Below, in pieces: positions 35,612-47,634 of a stretch of DNA of 64,000 bases. The position numbers and the translations under genes were made by a program. The DNA is taken from positions 19,675,976 to 19,739,975 of the forward strand of contig NC_088298.1 of NCBI RefSeq assembly GCF_032854445.1, read 5' to 3'. The notes below the pieces were generated by a model. That model was not told the origin of the DNA, made no database searches, and saw nothing but the letters and a program-made list of their open reading frames with translations. This stretch comes from Liolophura sinensis. Its lineage: Eukaryota; Mollusca; Polyplacophora; Chitonida; Chitonidae. Numbering within the stretch: the stretch's first letter is position 1; each line of letters starts with the position of its first letter.

Positions 35612-35680
35612 CTTCATTTATTTATTTCAATGTTCATTATAACGCCGTACTCAAGATTTTTGCAGTTATACGATTCCAGT
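35612..35680 (-). mobile_element. S1-like SINE tail fragment
   Basis: TTTATTTATTT followed by ACGCCGTACTCAAGATTTTT and TATACGA. It is a diverged tail only. Confidence 0.5.
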
Positions 35681-36368
35681 CTGGGCCACTTTCACAAAAC
35701 TTCGTAAATCAGTTTTTCGTAACTTTTCTCGTAAATAACGTCGACGTAACCCAGACAACGTCTTGTACGAAAATAGTTAAGAGTAATATGACTTACGAAG
35801 CTTTGGAAAAGCGGCTTCAGTTTTATATGTGAAAGAAACAGAACCACCCAGTGTAAAACCGTCGACCTTTGGGACCTTTCCCATGTTACACCCTAAAGCT
35901 GGAAGACTTCTACCAAAACAGGTCTGCCCCTATGGCCATCGACCGCTTACTGTCACCAAGGTACCATGACCTATCAGAGCAGAGGATTTTCGAAATTCGT
36001 TTGTTCAGGGTGAGACTTACTATGTGTGCATGTAGTATCAGTACAGACAGCTTTGCATGTCTGAAATGCCTCAATCTAAATCGCCCTTGCATGATTCAGA
36101 GACACGAAGTTGAAGACTTTTTTCACTAAATTTGATCAAGTTATACCAATATTTTAAAAGAGTGAATATATAATTCATTCTTTTAACCCATTGTTTGGAG
36201 TTTCAAGTAAGTATATGCCATTTAAGAAACTATTAATTCCAGAGACTTGGTTAGATTATTGACCATTTTATCATTGATCCCAATGCCCTATAAAAATAAT
36301 AACAAGATAGCATAAACTGGATCGAAATGGATACCTGATCGGTGAGAGAATACACTGGATGGTTAAGC

Positions 36369-36746
36369 TGCACTCAAAATATTAATCTGTTAGTTTTAAC
36401 AAAAAGTCTGTTGCCAGAGTGATACTAGAATGTATTCTGTTATTATAACATAATACTGTGTCATATTCAGCATACTATCCTTTTAGTCTAACAAAATATT
36501 TATGTTCAATTAACAGAATATGTGTGTTGTATTTAACAGAATATGTGTGTTGTATTTAACAGAATATGTGTGTTGTATTTAACAGAATATGTGTGTTGTA
36601 TTTAACAGGATATGTGTGTTGTATTTAACAGAATATGTCTGTTGCATTCAACAGTATAATCTGTTCCAGTATCAGAATACATTAGACTAGCATCACTCAG
36701 ACAACAGACTTTTTGTTAAAATTAACGGCTTAATTTTTTGAGTGTA
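36369..36746. mobile_element. M1 MITE, copy 5, internally expanded; carries the stop codon of the transporter gene
   Basis: Starts TGCACTCAAAATATTAATC and ends AATTTTTTGAGTGTA. It is longer than the others because a 23-bp internal unit (TAACAGAATATGTGTGTTG plus TATT) is repeated about six times at 36511-36651. Its right terminal 25 bp encode, on the minus strand, the last seven residues and the TAA of the TPT-like transporter. Confidence 0.85.
36511..36651. repeat. 23-bp tandem repeat inside M1 copy 5
   Basis: Six head-to-tail units of 23 bp, each starting TAACAG(A/G)ATATGTGTGTTG, with almost no divergence. The other M1 copies carry a single such unit, so the expansion happened after insertion or in a derived lineage. 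Confidence 0.85.
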
Positions 36747-37889
36747 TGTTGCGGCACTCTGACGGATAAAAGGTTTAGGCATCTAGCGTCGAACAGTAGC
36801 TTACCTTTAACACTTCTTTCTTCCGTAGGCTTAATCCTACCGCCCTTCAAAAACACCAAAACTCCAAGAAATCCCACTACCAAGGACGACGCGGACGTCG
36901 GTGAAAGCCTCTTACTTTTAGACACAGCCAGTAACGCCACGACCAAAAGCCGCTTCCAAAGATTCACGACAGCATGGCTAATCACTGACATATTCTTAAG
37001 GATGACAAAGATGGAAATGTACGAGTTCGTAACGTGGAAAAGAGACGAGAGGAAGGCATACAAACATGGCGTCCCCCAGAATGTGTTCACTAAGCATAGC
37101 CCAAAAACGAGCACAAAAAACACAAAAAGAACAAGTATGCTGTGTTTTAGTTTACGTAGGCGTGCCACGTCATGTGTGTTCTGGATTCCTTTGAAAGCCA
37201 AGTTTCTGGCGGAAAACAAGACTGTTGTTATAAATGCCAGAAAATGTCCCTTGTTTCTGGATACATGAAACAAGCCTTGGCCAAACAGGAAGGCGCTCCC
37301 AGAAATGACAGGCAACGCGAGAAGAGCCAACTTCTTCAGACTCCCATTAAGAACGAGCTTGTAAAACATAGCTGTGATCATCGGCTCCAGGAATTTCACG
37401 ACGATTATAAAATCGTTTCTGAACAAAGATATCGCTATGTTTGTGATGAAGGATCCGCTGGCGTGTGAAACTATTATTATTGTTATGATTTCCTTCAAGG
37501 TGGTTGATGTTGTTGTAACTGTTACTGATGACGCAGCTGCTTCTGTTGTTGTTGACTTTATTAAAGACTCTTTATTATTACCTTCCAACGTTTTGAATTC
37601 TTTGGTGTCTTTCGTAACGTCCTGAATCGTCACTATGTGAGATTCCACATCCGGTTTGATTCTTTCTGACTTCCGGACAAATGAGAAATCCAGCAAGGCG
37701 ATGCACATGACTGTCTGAAAAATGGTGAGGATGACGGCCGACGCCAACGACGGGGAATGTTGTCCGTACATTTTCAAAATGGCCGCCATGCGGAACGAAT
37801 AGAGATGTGAACAAATATAGTTTAAGTACGAAGAGGCCGCCCATCCTGTGAATGCTACTCCCACTAGATACGGATGGTCGTTGTGTGCC
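36722..37889 (-). CDS. Triose-phosphate-transporter (TPT) family / SLC35-like membrane transporter, 3' exon
   Basis: One long exon, open for about 388 codons from a splice acceptor (ctttttgcag on the minus strand, ending at 37890) to a TAA at 36722-36724. There is no usable ATG at its start, so N-terminal exons are missing. About nine or ten hydrophobic helices are visible. Numbering from the GTG at 37864, the stretch VVKFLEPMITAMFYK (155-169) resembles the conserved Lys...Glu-Pro helix of the TPT family. LFHVTNSYISIFV (275-287) and SVISHAVVNLWKRLLVV (293-309), then LSPTSASSLVVGFLGVLVF (320-338), match the C-terminal TPT layout: FH..., S..H.V.N..KR..V, P......G..GV. Residues 70-123 form a Ser/Thr-rich hydrophilic loop. 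The family moves sugar phosphates or nucleotide sugars across organelle membranes; the substrate here cannot be read. The final TLKKLSR and the stop lie in the M1 MITE. Confidence 0.78.
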
Positions 37890-38700
<811 letters not shown>

Positions 38701-39440
38701 ATTTTTTGAAAGTACGAAATGTTGTATGATTAATCAAAATAACAATCAGGCTATCAACCAATCAAAAATATCAATCAGGCTATCAATCACGCTACCAACC
38801 AATCAATTAATTAACTTACACAAAAACTAGTTGACAAACAATAAGTAAATAAGTGAGCAAGCATAGGTAAGTAAGATACTTACACCTCCATTCTTCTGCT
38901 AGTGCCTCCACACGTATTTTCCTTCATTCATCTGTAACACAGTGGACATGTAGGGGATAAAAACTGTGTACAAATATTACTTGTAGAAACATTTCGATTG
39001 AACAAATGTTTCGAATAAACAAGTGCAATATCCTATATGCGTGACTTAACTTACGACGATGTTGGATTTCTAGCAAAAGTTTCATGCACATAGTAAAAAA
39101 AAAAATCTTAATATCATAAATGATAAATTTTCTCAGTAAAACCCAATAACATTGTTCTGTTACAGATCCAAAATGGCCGAGAGTCCAAGTCACTTATATA
39201 ATTTTCTACGTATTGTCAATGAAGTGAGTAGGAATCTGTCATTTCTGTATCCATAGCTTATAACTCCGGATAGAGTGTGACGTCGTAAAGTTCTGCAAGC
39301 TAAAAACTAATGATTGCTTCTTTTTCGCTGGAATTAAATAACTAGTGTTTTTATATCCGAAAACGTTTGAACGTCCTTCTTGTGGACGTCGGCGTTCTTG
39401 TGGTTTACGAATGGGGGGTTTCAAGCTTGTTACGGCAGAT

Positions 39441-39699
39441 TTATTTATTTATTTGACTGGTGTTTTACGCCGCACTCAAGAATATTTCACTTATACGACG
39501 GCGGCCAGCGTTATGGTGGGAGGAAACCGGGTGAAACCCAAAATCATGTGCAGGTCGACCATGGCAGACCTTCCCACGTACGGCAGGAGAGGAAGCCAAC
39601 CTAAGCTGGACTTGAACTCACCGCGAGCGCGTTGGTGAGAGAGGTCCCTAGGTCATTACGCTACGCTAGCACGCTAACCAAGTGAGCCACGGAGGCCTG
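39441..39699 (-). mobile_element. S1 SINE, full length with target-site duplication
   Basis: Same head, body and AAATAA tail as the reference copy. The flanks TGTTACGGCAGAT (39428-39440) and TGTTACGGTAGAT (39700-39712) differ at one base. Confidence 0.9.
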
Positions 39700-39714
39700 T
39701 GTTACGGTAGATGC

Positions 39715-39960
39715 TGTAGTAACTATCATTATTGTGGTAACTATCATCATTATGGCAATTACCATTGTTGTTATTACTACTATTTTTGTAATAACTACCC
39801 TCATTGTAGTAAGTGTCATTATTGTGGTAACTACCATTATTGTAATTAGTGCCGTTAGTACCTACCATCGATATAGTAACTATATATGCACTGTCATTGT
39901 GGTAATTACAATTATTGCAGCACGTACCGTTATTGCAGTAATTACACCGTTAATGAATAG
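39715..39960. repeat. Degenerate GTAACTATCATTATT tract
   Basis: Loose repeats of GTAACTATCATTATTGTG and GTAATAACTACC right after the S1 copy at 39441. Low-complexity; the open frames on both strands here reflect composition. Confidence 0.7.
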
Positions 39961-40798
39961 TGTAACCTATATTGCGTCTTCATTTGACCGATATTTTTAA
40001 ATATTTAATACCCCGTCTTGTAAGAAATGTCTCAATGTTCTTAAACGTTTTGTCACCGATACTGCATGTAGTAACTGTTAGATATATTTGCGGTTGTGTA
40101 TCTACATAAGCTGTTCTGTATCAAAGTTTCCATTTCATTATATTTTCCAAGGGTATGACCTTGGTCTCCCCGATTTGACTTCGATACCGCCTTCGATCCT
40201 GCACGCTTGTCGTCGAATTGATTGACTGCTCGTCGAATTGATGGATTGCCTAGATTTGATGGTTGATTGGGCCGAACATTCGCTTGATTGTCGTGAGATT
40301 GTTCAGCCGTTTCAAGACTTAAGGCTAGGCGACAGATTAATGCGAGGCTTCGGGCTCTCGTCTCTGATTCGGCTGACTTCCGGAATATCGCGAAATGAGC
40401 TAAAACAGGACGTCAGTTGGGTTTATGAATATTTATAAGTACACCCGACCGAGGTTACTGAGTGCAGTCCGCCATTCTAGAGTGACAGAGGACATGGGTC
40501 TGTTTGGGCGATGTATTCGACATGGAATAATACAAATGGTAGCTTGTAAATCGATAGGACACTTGAGGTGTGAGTAAAAAAAAACGGCCGTAGACAAGGA
40601 ATTTGTGGATCCCACCGCTCTCACGGTTCATGAGCCTTCCATGACAATAAGCCGCCTACCATGCCAGCGCTTGCGCAGTCTAACAATCCTTGAAGACAAC
40701 TTGTCTCCCACCAGGATGGTGTGTATATCTGTAAGTCAGATGTGGAAAGTTCGTCAGAAACTTACCAAGGGTTGGTGGTTTTCCTCAGACATCCCGGT

Positions 40799-41033
40799 TC
40801 TGTTAATTTTAACAGAAAGTCTGTTGTCTGAGTGATGCTAGAATGTACTCTGCTATTACAACAGGTTGTTCTGTTATGTATAACTCACACATTAATTCAA
40901 CACAATAATTCTGTTATACTAACGGGATATTGTGTTGAATATGACAGAATAGTGTGCTATGATAACAGAATGTATTCTAGCATCACCCAGATCACCTTTT
41001 TGGTAAAATTTACACACTAATGTTTTCAGTGTA
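40799..41033. mobile_element. M1 MITE, copy 6, left end truncated
   Basis: Begins inside the left arm (TCTGTTAATTTTAACAGAAA) without the terminal TACACTC, and ends degenerately at TGTTTTCAGTGTA. The remaining arms pair as in the full copies. Confidence 0.78.
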
Positions 41034-41324
41034 AATAAAATAACTGCCTGTCATGTTTGTGCCTGCCACGTTTAAACGACGAAGGAGGAGATCACGGAAA
41101 TCATTCGCCGGCATCAGTCCAGAGCAAAAGATAATGCCTTTACTACGAAACTAAAGGAACTACGGAAAGAAAAAAAAAGTTTAAAGAAATCAAGCTACTT
41201 AGTATCATATTACAGAGATTAGCAATTCCCAAGATCCGGTTAACTCTGTTAGCCTGTATAAGGTTAATATGGTCAGACAGAATACAACACTTTGTTATTA
41301 TCTTTTTGTCGCATGCACATTGTA

Positions 41325-41715
41325 AACTTGTACAAGTGGCGCCCAGTATATTTATTTATTTATTTATTTGATTGGTGTTTTGCGCCGTACTCAAGAATAT
41401 TTCACTTATACGACGGCAGTCAGGATTATGGTGGGAGGAAACCGGGCAGAGCCACGTCCAGTATAAGTCACGTCTGTAAATGGCGTCCCGTTTAAGCGAC
41501 GTCTCTTAAATGATGCCCCGTGGAAGTGGCGTCCCCTTTAAACGACGTCCTGTATAACCGGCATCCGGTGTAAGTGGCGTCCAGTATGATTGTTGTGGCG
41601 TCCGTGTGATTGTTGTCCCGTGTAAGTGGCGTTCCGTATAAGTGACGTCCCGTGTAATTGTTGTCCCGTGTAAGTGGCGCCCGTGGAAATGACATACCTT
41701 ATACGTGGCGTATAA
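41325..41715. repeat. 18-bp array (GTAAGTGGCGTCCCGTGT type), split by a SINE
   Basis: Units such as GTATAAGTGACGTCCCGT and GTGTAAGTGGCGTCC run from 41458 to 41715. One half-unit (CAAGTGGCGCCCAGTA) lies left of the inserted S1 fragment. Confidence 0.78.
41351..41457 (-). mobile_element. S1 SINE tail inserted in an 18-bp array
   Basis: AAATAA tail, TTGCGCCGTACTCAAG and body up to GGTTTCCTCC (reverse). CCAGTATA borders both sides (41343-41350, 41458-41465), consistent with a short target-site duplication, although the array itself contains similar words. Confidence 0.72.
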
Positions 41716-43266
41716 ATCGGGTCGCATTATTGGGAGTCAGCATAGACTGTAACTTAGACCTACGTAGAAAATGTTGTGTACCGGTACACGGTTTCATGAC
41801 GTTGGCTGCATACATATGTTCCCTTTCCACAACGCGACTGCAGACTAGGTTGATTGTACCATTGTATTATTACGACATGTGTTGCCGTGACAGATGTCAC
41901 CCACTAATCATTTATGATATCTTTGCACAACATGATCCAGCTTGACATAACAGATAACTGAACCATCTACGCTATTTTTTAATAACTTAATCAAGCGTTC
42001 GTCTAATATAAAATACGGTTTTACCACTTAATAAATTTCGACCTAATAGTACTGTTTAACTTGTACCTCCAACATTTTGTCCAATTCTTAAGCGTTATCA
42101 CATCCTGAATTAACTTACGGTAAAATTGGCCTGAAATTTCGCCCAAAGGTGACTGTATAAAGCCATAAGTGCCATAAAATATTACTTTTGGAGCTAAAAC
42201 TCATTTTTCCCAATGGGTAGATATCCTTATGAAACCTTTCTAACATCAGTAGAGTTCTAAGAATTAGGCAAAACGAGTTGCTAATACATTGGATTGTTTA
42301 CCGTATATATAGACCATTTGGGATCTTTTTTCTTTTCTTTTTGTCGATTTAATTCTATGTGTCTCTCAATAATTATCTCTTAAAGGATACATGAAAAGGA
42401 TCTATAAAACGAAGATTATGTTTCTGTGCCAAATGACGAAAATTATGCCACAGAATGTTTGTTAAAAAGAATTCAATTTGGGGGTATTTTTATACCTGTT
42501 AATTACCCCTCTATATTATGCATATTTTCCGTCAATTAAGAAATAAAACAAGAAGCGTTTCGTGTGTTCTTTAAAGCGGCGATCACTTTCTTTGATCTCT
42601 AAGTTGAGAAACTTACATGCGAACACATCGGTGTATTTAATGGAAGGGAGACTACTCACATAGTGGTGTTGAAATTCTGACTTGGAGTGGGTTTTGCGGA
42701 TTAATTTTGAGAATGACAATAAGAAAGCATGAAAGAGTTTCAGGATTTTAAACTTTTAAACTGCTTTTGCCCTGTTTCAGAGATTTTATTTTGCACGTGA
42801 AGCATATATATCACTGGTCACAATGATAACGATCATAGTATTAACACCTACAGCCTTCATAGTATCTTTCCCTCTGGCTGTCTCACTAAACTGGTCAGCC
42901 AGGGAGATTTTATGTTGAGAAGTTCTCCATATATTGATTGGCTATGATTAGTTTATAACGTAAAATGACACCATGGAAAGTATAAAAAAATAAGAGCGAC
43001 AAAGTAGTATGAGTAGTATGAAGTAGTAAGAAAGGCAAATGCTCATGACCTGTGAAATCCGGCTTCTTGATATTTATGCGCCATAGCGTGAGTGTTCGAA
43101 TGTTTATAGTTAAACTTTTTTTTTTATTCCAGTTTGTGACATTTCCTTCTATAGTATACAGATATAATAAAATATTTCTAGCCGGGCTCTCTATGAAATG
43201 CAAACTTTCCCGAGTGAGCAAAGATCCAGGCATTTACAAGATAAACTATTCCGATGTAGTCCTCTG
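41716..43266. other. No gene seen
   Basis: AT-rich, apparently single-copy sequence with short frames only. Confidence 0.45.
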
Positions 43267-43384
43267 TTCTTCAAATGCAGCAAAATGTACAGCGTACTAA
43301 AATCATGAAGTACACGCAGAAAAAAGATATGTTCCACAAACGTTAGGGCATATCGAGATATAGGCACAAATGCAACAGCTTCTT
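43267..43384. repeat. Local duplication, copy A
   Basis: TTCTTCAAATGCAGCA, ATATGTTCCACAAACGTTA and CGAGATATAGGCACAAA recur at 43709-43785, where a central 35-40 bp are missing. Confidence 0.8.
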
Positions 43385-43386
43385 TA

Positions 43387-43650
43387 TTCACTCAGAACAT
43401 TAACCAGTTACTTTTAACAGATAGCCTGTTGTCGTTGTGTTGGTACAATGCATTCTGCTATTGCAACAGCTTATTCTGTCTAATATATCACACATATTAT
43501 ATTAATTTAGCCTAAAGACTCAGTTAGACTCACAGGACATTATGTTGAATATGACAAAATATAGTGTTAATATAATAACAGAATACACTGTAGCATCACT
43601 CAGACAACAGATTTTCTGTTAAAATTAACAGATTAATTTTTTGAGTGTAT
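43387..43650. mobile_element. M1 MITE, copy 7
   Basis: Starts TTCACTCAGAACATTAACC and ends AATTTTTTGAGTGTAT. The right arm is near consensus; the left arm has diverged. Confidence 0.82.
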
Positions 43651-43708
43651 CTAATAGTATATGTAAACTTTCTCCACTTCAGGCACACAAGAAAACCTGT
43701 ATGTCTCT

Positions 43709-43785
43709 CTTCTTCAAATGCAGCACAGGATATGTTCCACAAACGTTAAGGCACGTCGAGATATAGGCACAAAGACAACAGCTTG
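43709..43785. repeat. Local duplication, copy B
   Basis: Shorter partner of 43267-43384. M1 copy 7 lies between the two copies. Confidence 0.8.
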
Positions 43786-44389
43786 AGTGTATGCCAAGAA
43801 CATGCAATGATGCCACAAGGACACGTGACTTGTGACCAAGTCCGGTCCGTGTTATATGCAACATATGTATACCTGTATCATACATATAGGTGTTATATAC
43901 ATAAGTAATTCAGCCTTTTCCAGCGTTATTATATGGTGGCTACATATCTCCACTCATCATTAAAATGATCTAAGTTTTATGTTATTCATCAGAGAGATTT
44001 AACGTTTGTCCCACAGAGTAATCATGCACAGAAGGATTATCATGCATAATAAAATTATTATTATAAAATTATTATAACGCGCAAGGCAGTTGCATGTACC
44101 CCAGCTACATACAGGGTAATATGCGCCCACTATATAATTACATACAGTGCAGTGGAATACAGTATTAAACGCACTAATTACACCCAGTGCAATGGAGTAT
44201 CTTTTCCCTCGCAGTGGCGACTCGGGTCCAAGCTGGAGAGACCATTGTTCTTATCCAACGCCATAAGATGTATGTTACCAGTTTACACGCAAAACTGGTA
44301 ACATACAGACAATAAACAATAGGCTACACCAATTAGACCCGAATTAATTTAGCCTAAGGTACTCATTGCAATTGAATATGTAGCATAAT

Positions 44390-44654
44390 TTATTGATTTG
44401 ATTATTGTTTTACGCCGTATACTCAAGAATATTTCACTTATACGACGGCGACCAGCATTATGGTGGGAGGAAACAGGACAAAGCCCAGAGGGAAACCCAC
44501 GACCATCCGCAGGTTGCTGACAGACCTTACCACGTACGGCCGGAGAGGAAGCATGCACATGCTGGGCTTGAACTCAGCGACCGCATTGTTGGAAGGCTCC
44601 TGGGCCATTGCGCCGTGCTGGCGTGATAATCCCCTCGGCCATGGAGGTGCCTTC
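44390..44654 (-). mobile_element. S1 SINE, nearly full length
   Basis: tRNA-like head at the right end, body and ACGGCGTAAAAC tail at the left. The flanking AGCATAAT (44382-44389 and 44655-44662) is a likely target-site duplication. Confidence 0.85.
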
Positions 44655-45449
44655 AGCATAATAACATAGACTATAATTTCTTACCGTGCAAATGAACACG
44701 GCGTAATTATTCACATTACCATTGCATACACACATTTAGTTCATTTGTCAAATGAATATACTAATGAACACACGTGCAAAAACATTAAAGCACGTCATTA
44801 ATAGTGTACAGGCCTACAGGTATATATGTATGGTAAGCATGATCCCAAAGTATCGCCTTGCTACACACATACCTTAGTTCTATATTCTTGCAAGCGGCAT
44901 ATCACACCAACCAAATACATAAATACACTTACCTTCTATAGCAAAACGGAAACTCCACTCAAAACGACTAAGCACCGATAAATTTGCATTCAACTTTGTA
45001 ACTTACGTGTCCAGGTATGACAATGAATGGAGTGCCTTACAGAGAATGCGTTTAAAATTCCACAGCGCGTTTTAACCTGCTGTTGTCTATGCATGAGTCT
45101 GTCGCAACCGACAGTATATAGACACACGCCGTTAATGCCCGACCCCACCCCTACCCTACACCTACCTGTGTATATCAATGTTTACGCACGACACGTACAA
45201 CAGATGTTTTCATTGATCAATATAATCATACAGTCCACTTATTAAGAGAGTGTTACAGGACATAGTGTTTTTAGACTAGACCTCCATATACGTACATTTA
45301 GTAAAAAATCAATATTATTATTATTGATATTGCATGGCCCGCTTCAGAGATCGATACCGATCTATGAAATATGTATGTTTTTGCTCTGCGTGCATGTGTC
45401 TTTTTTAATATATGTATAATTTCTGTATGCTGAGTTATTAGGACATGTG

Positions 45450-45512
45450 TTGTACTAACGGAGTAGTTTGTTGCAATAACAGAATATATTATAGCATCAC
45501 TCAGACAACAGG
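45450..45512. mobile_element. M1 MITE, copy 8, right-arm fragment
   Basis: Only the inner right arm remains: TTGCAATAACAGAATATAT, TAGCATCACTCAGACAACAG. Both termini are missing. Confidence 0.65.
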
Positions 45513-45589
45513 CAGACATATCAAAGTATTTGAGAGTAATATGACTGTAATACATTACACAACTATATACTACTTACATTATTAATACC

Positions 45590-45765
45590 TCGAGTGTGTC
45601 TGGTGTCTTCGGCGTGATTCTTCAGTGGCGGCAGCACTTCGGTGGCATGGATTCGCTCTGGCACCACAAGACGCAGTATAAGTAAACACACCTAACGACT
45701 CCTCACTGTCGTATGACTGAAAAACTGTGAAGTAAAACACCAACATACATACATACATATGCATA
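45590..45765 (+). mobile_element. S2b SINE, head missing
   Basis: Body (GGCGGCAGCACTTCGG, TCGCTCTGGCACCACAAGA) and tail TCGTATGACTGAAAAACTG followed by CATA repeats. Confidence 0.7.
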
Positions 45766-45799
45766 CCTACATACATATACACATACCTGACAATTTACT

Positions 45800-45988
45800 A
45801 GAATTCAGTGGAAGCAGCATCTTCCTCTCTGGTCGTACGTGGGAAGGTGAGCAGCAACCTGCGGATGGTCGCCGGTTTCCCCATTCTCTACCCGGTTCCC
45901 TCCCACCATAATGCTGACCGCAACATTATTCTTGAGTACGGCGTAAAAGTGGAATATTCTTGAGTAACACAAATTAAATAAATAAATA
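45800..45988 (+). mobile_element. S1 SINE, head truncated, tail duplicated
   Basis: Body from TCTCTGGTCGTACGTGGGAA, tail with ATTCTTGAGTACGGCGTAA followed again by GGAATATTCTTGAGTAA, then AAATAA repeats. Confidence 0.7.
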
Positions 45989-46199
45989 TCTACAAAAAAA
46001 AAACGAATCAACTCAGCTGCTAAAACGAAGAAGTTAAAACGAAGAAGTCCCCTGCGGTAAGTCGTATCGAGCCACCAATGATTTAAACACAACTTTAGGC
46101 ATATCTAAAACATTCCTAAGCTACATGCTTTTATTGATACGTGGACAACATTTGTCAGTTTTCTCAAAATCTTGAATATATGCATTGCATACATGGTTC

Positions 46200-46440
46200 A
46201 GGATCATAGTCAAAATTTTTCCCGCATAGGACCTTTTCACTTACAGGCGGAGGAAACTGAAGTGCCTGACATAAGCCATCAAACTTTGGCAAGTTAGTGA
46301 CAAACTTTCTCACATGTGACATACAGATATGCTAACCATATTGGTGGAAGGCAAGTGGTCTTCAACAAGCGTTACGTCGGACAAACGGCAACAGGAGCGT
46401 CGTTGGCGTAATCTACAAATCCGGTACATGTTTGAACCCG
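46200..46440. repeat. Dispersed repeat E, copy 3
   Basis: AGCCATCAAACTTTGGCAAG, TTAGTGACAAACTTTCTCAC and a distal block GTCTTCAACAAGCGTTACG matching GTCTTCAACGAATATTAG near 3410. Confidence 0.5.
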
Positions 46441-46589
46441 CGCTCGACTGAAAGACAAACCCCTGAAGTATCTATATTTGGCCCCAGCTGACACCTGTCC
46501 GCCTTAGAAACTGTTCTTCTGGAAATCGAACCTGTTTATACACGCAGGCCCATTGGTCATTATTCCATTACTTTGACTTGATTGATTTT

Positions 46590-46745
46590 ATCCGTGTTTT
46601 AAGGGTCAGACCCATAGATGGATGAAGCTTGGCAGAACCTCACAAGCTTCTCCAGCGAACAGATGTTGGATTCGAACTGGTGAATTGGTAATGAGGTTGT
46701 CTAAACTGAGATAGTCTAAACCGCCAGGCCATCATCAAGGCATGA
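46590..46745 (-). repeat. tRNA-like SINE head, unclassified
   Basis: Minus strand: GATGGCCTGGCGGTTTAGAC, then CCAGTTCGAATCCAACATC (B box), then an unfamiliar body. Confidence 0.35.
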
Positions 46746-47127
46746 ATCCGAAAGCATAACGCAGTTATCTCCCCTGTTCTACACAGCGCTATTCTTCTAA
46801 AATGAAGGGTTTCCAAAAATCACCCGTAAGAAAATGATTTCAATTGCCATCTATCCTCTTTCTGTCTGTGTCCCTCACACTCTTTAACAACAATCATAAT
46901 GATGCGGTGTTGATGGAGTATAAGCAATCATATCCGACATCTACTATATCTTCAGAAAAACAAAGTGATGAATTTAAACAGCGTGACATGAAATAATTAG
47001 TTGAACGATGCTTGATGATTGCAGCATTGGGCGTAAAGAGAAGCCTTATGATACTATAAAGATTGCTAAATTCACTGAAATTCCCTTTTCACTTTCAAAC
47101 ATCCAGTGATTTTGTTTCAAAAGGTTA

Positions 47128-47250
47128 CATGCCAGTGGAACCTGTGGATGGTCGTGGGTTTCCTCCGGGCTCGGCCCATTCCCTCCCACCATGTAAATGC
47201 AATATTCTTGAGTACGGCGTAAAGCACCAATCGAATAAATTAAATAAATA
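47128..47250 (+). mobile_element. S1 SINE, 5'-truncated
   Basis: GTGGATGGTCGTGGGTTTCC, a shortened centre, then TTCTTGAGTACGGCGTAAAG and AAATAA repeats. Confidence 0.75.
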
Positions 47251-47602
47251 TATTCCAATGGTTCCGTTGTTCCATTGTGGTATATTTTTTAATCCCGTGA
47301 GCTTTTCTCTTGTAAAGTCGTAGTGTCTTTAATGTTACGTCATCACGATGAGCTGGGAAAAGAACATTTGACGCCAATGTCCTGCTGCCGGGCGTTTGAC
47401 GGGCCCCTGGGGTAAACTGTTCGTCTTATATCAGGTAAATTATGCAGTCTTTCCACAATAATCGGAGAGAAATAGATTTCAAATTACCGCAAATCAAAGA
47501 TATAATTTGTTTTAAGATAAGTTGGTACAGATAAATGTATGCATGAATGAATGAAACCTTTATTTGAAGAGGGTAAATCTGTCAAAGTGTACAATATCCT
47601 CA

Positions 47603-47634
47603 CCCCCCCCCCCCACCCCACCCCCACGAAACTG
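47603..47634. repeat. C-rich tract
   Basis: A run of twelve C followed by ACCCC and ACCCCC blocks. Confidence 0.9.

Noticed and set aside
36738-37625. Plus-strand frames of 176, 98 and 83 codons
   Set aside because: They are shadows of the minus-strand TPT-like transporter exon.
39674-40000. Asn/Tyr-rich reverse frame and Ile/Val-rich forward frame
   Set aside because: Both come from a degenerate GTAACTATCATTATT tract; composition only.
40238-40438. 66-codon plus frame (starting MMDCLDLMVDWAEHSLD) as an exon
   Set aside because: Partly built from TTGATTGA-type simple sequence; no splice sites or homology recognised.
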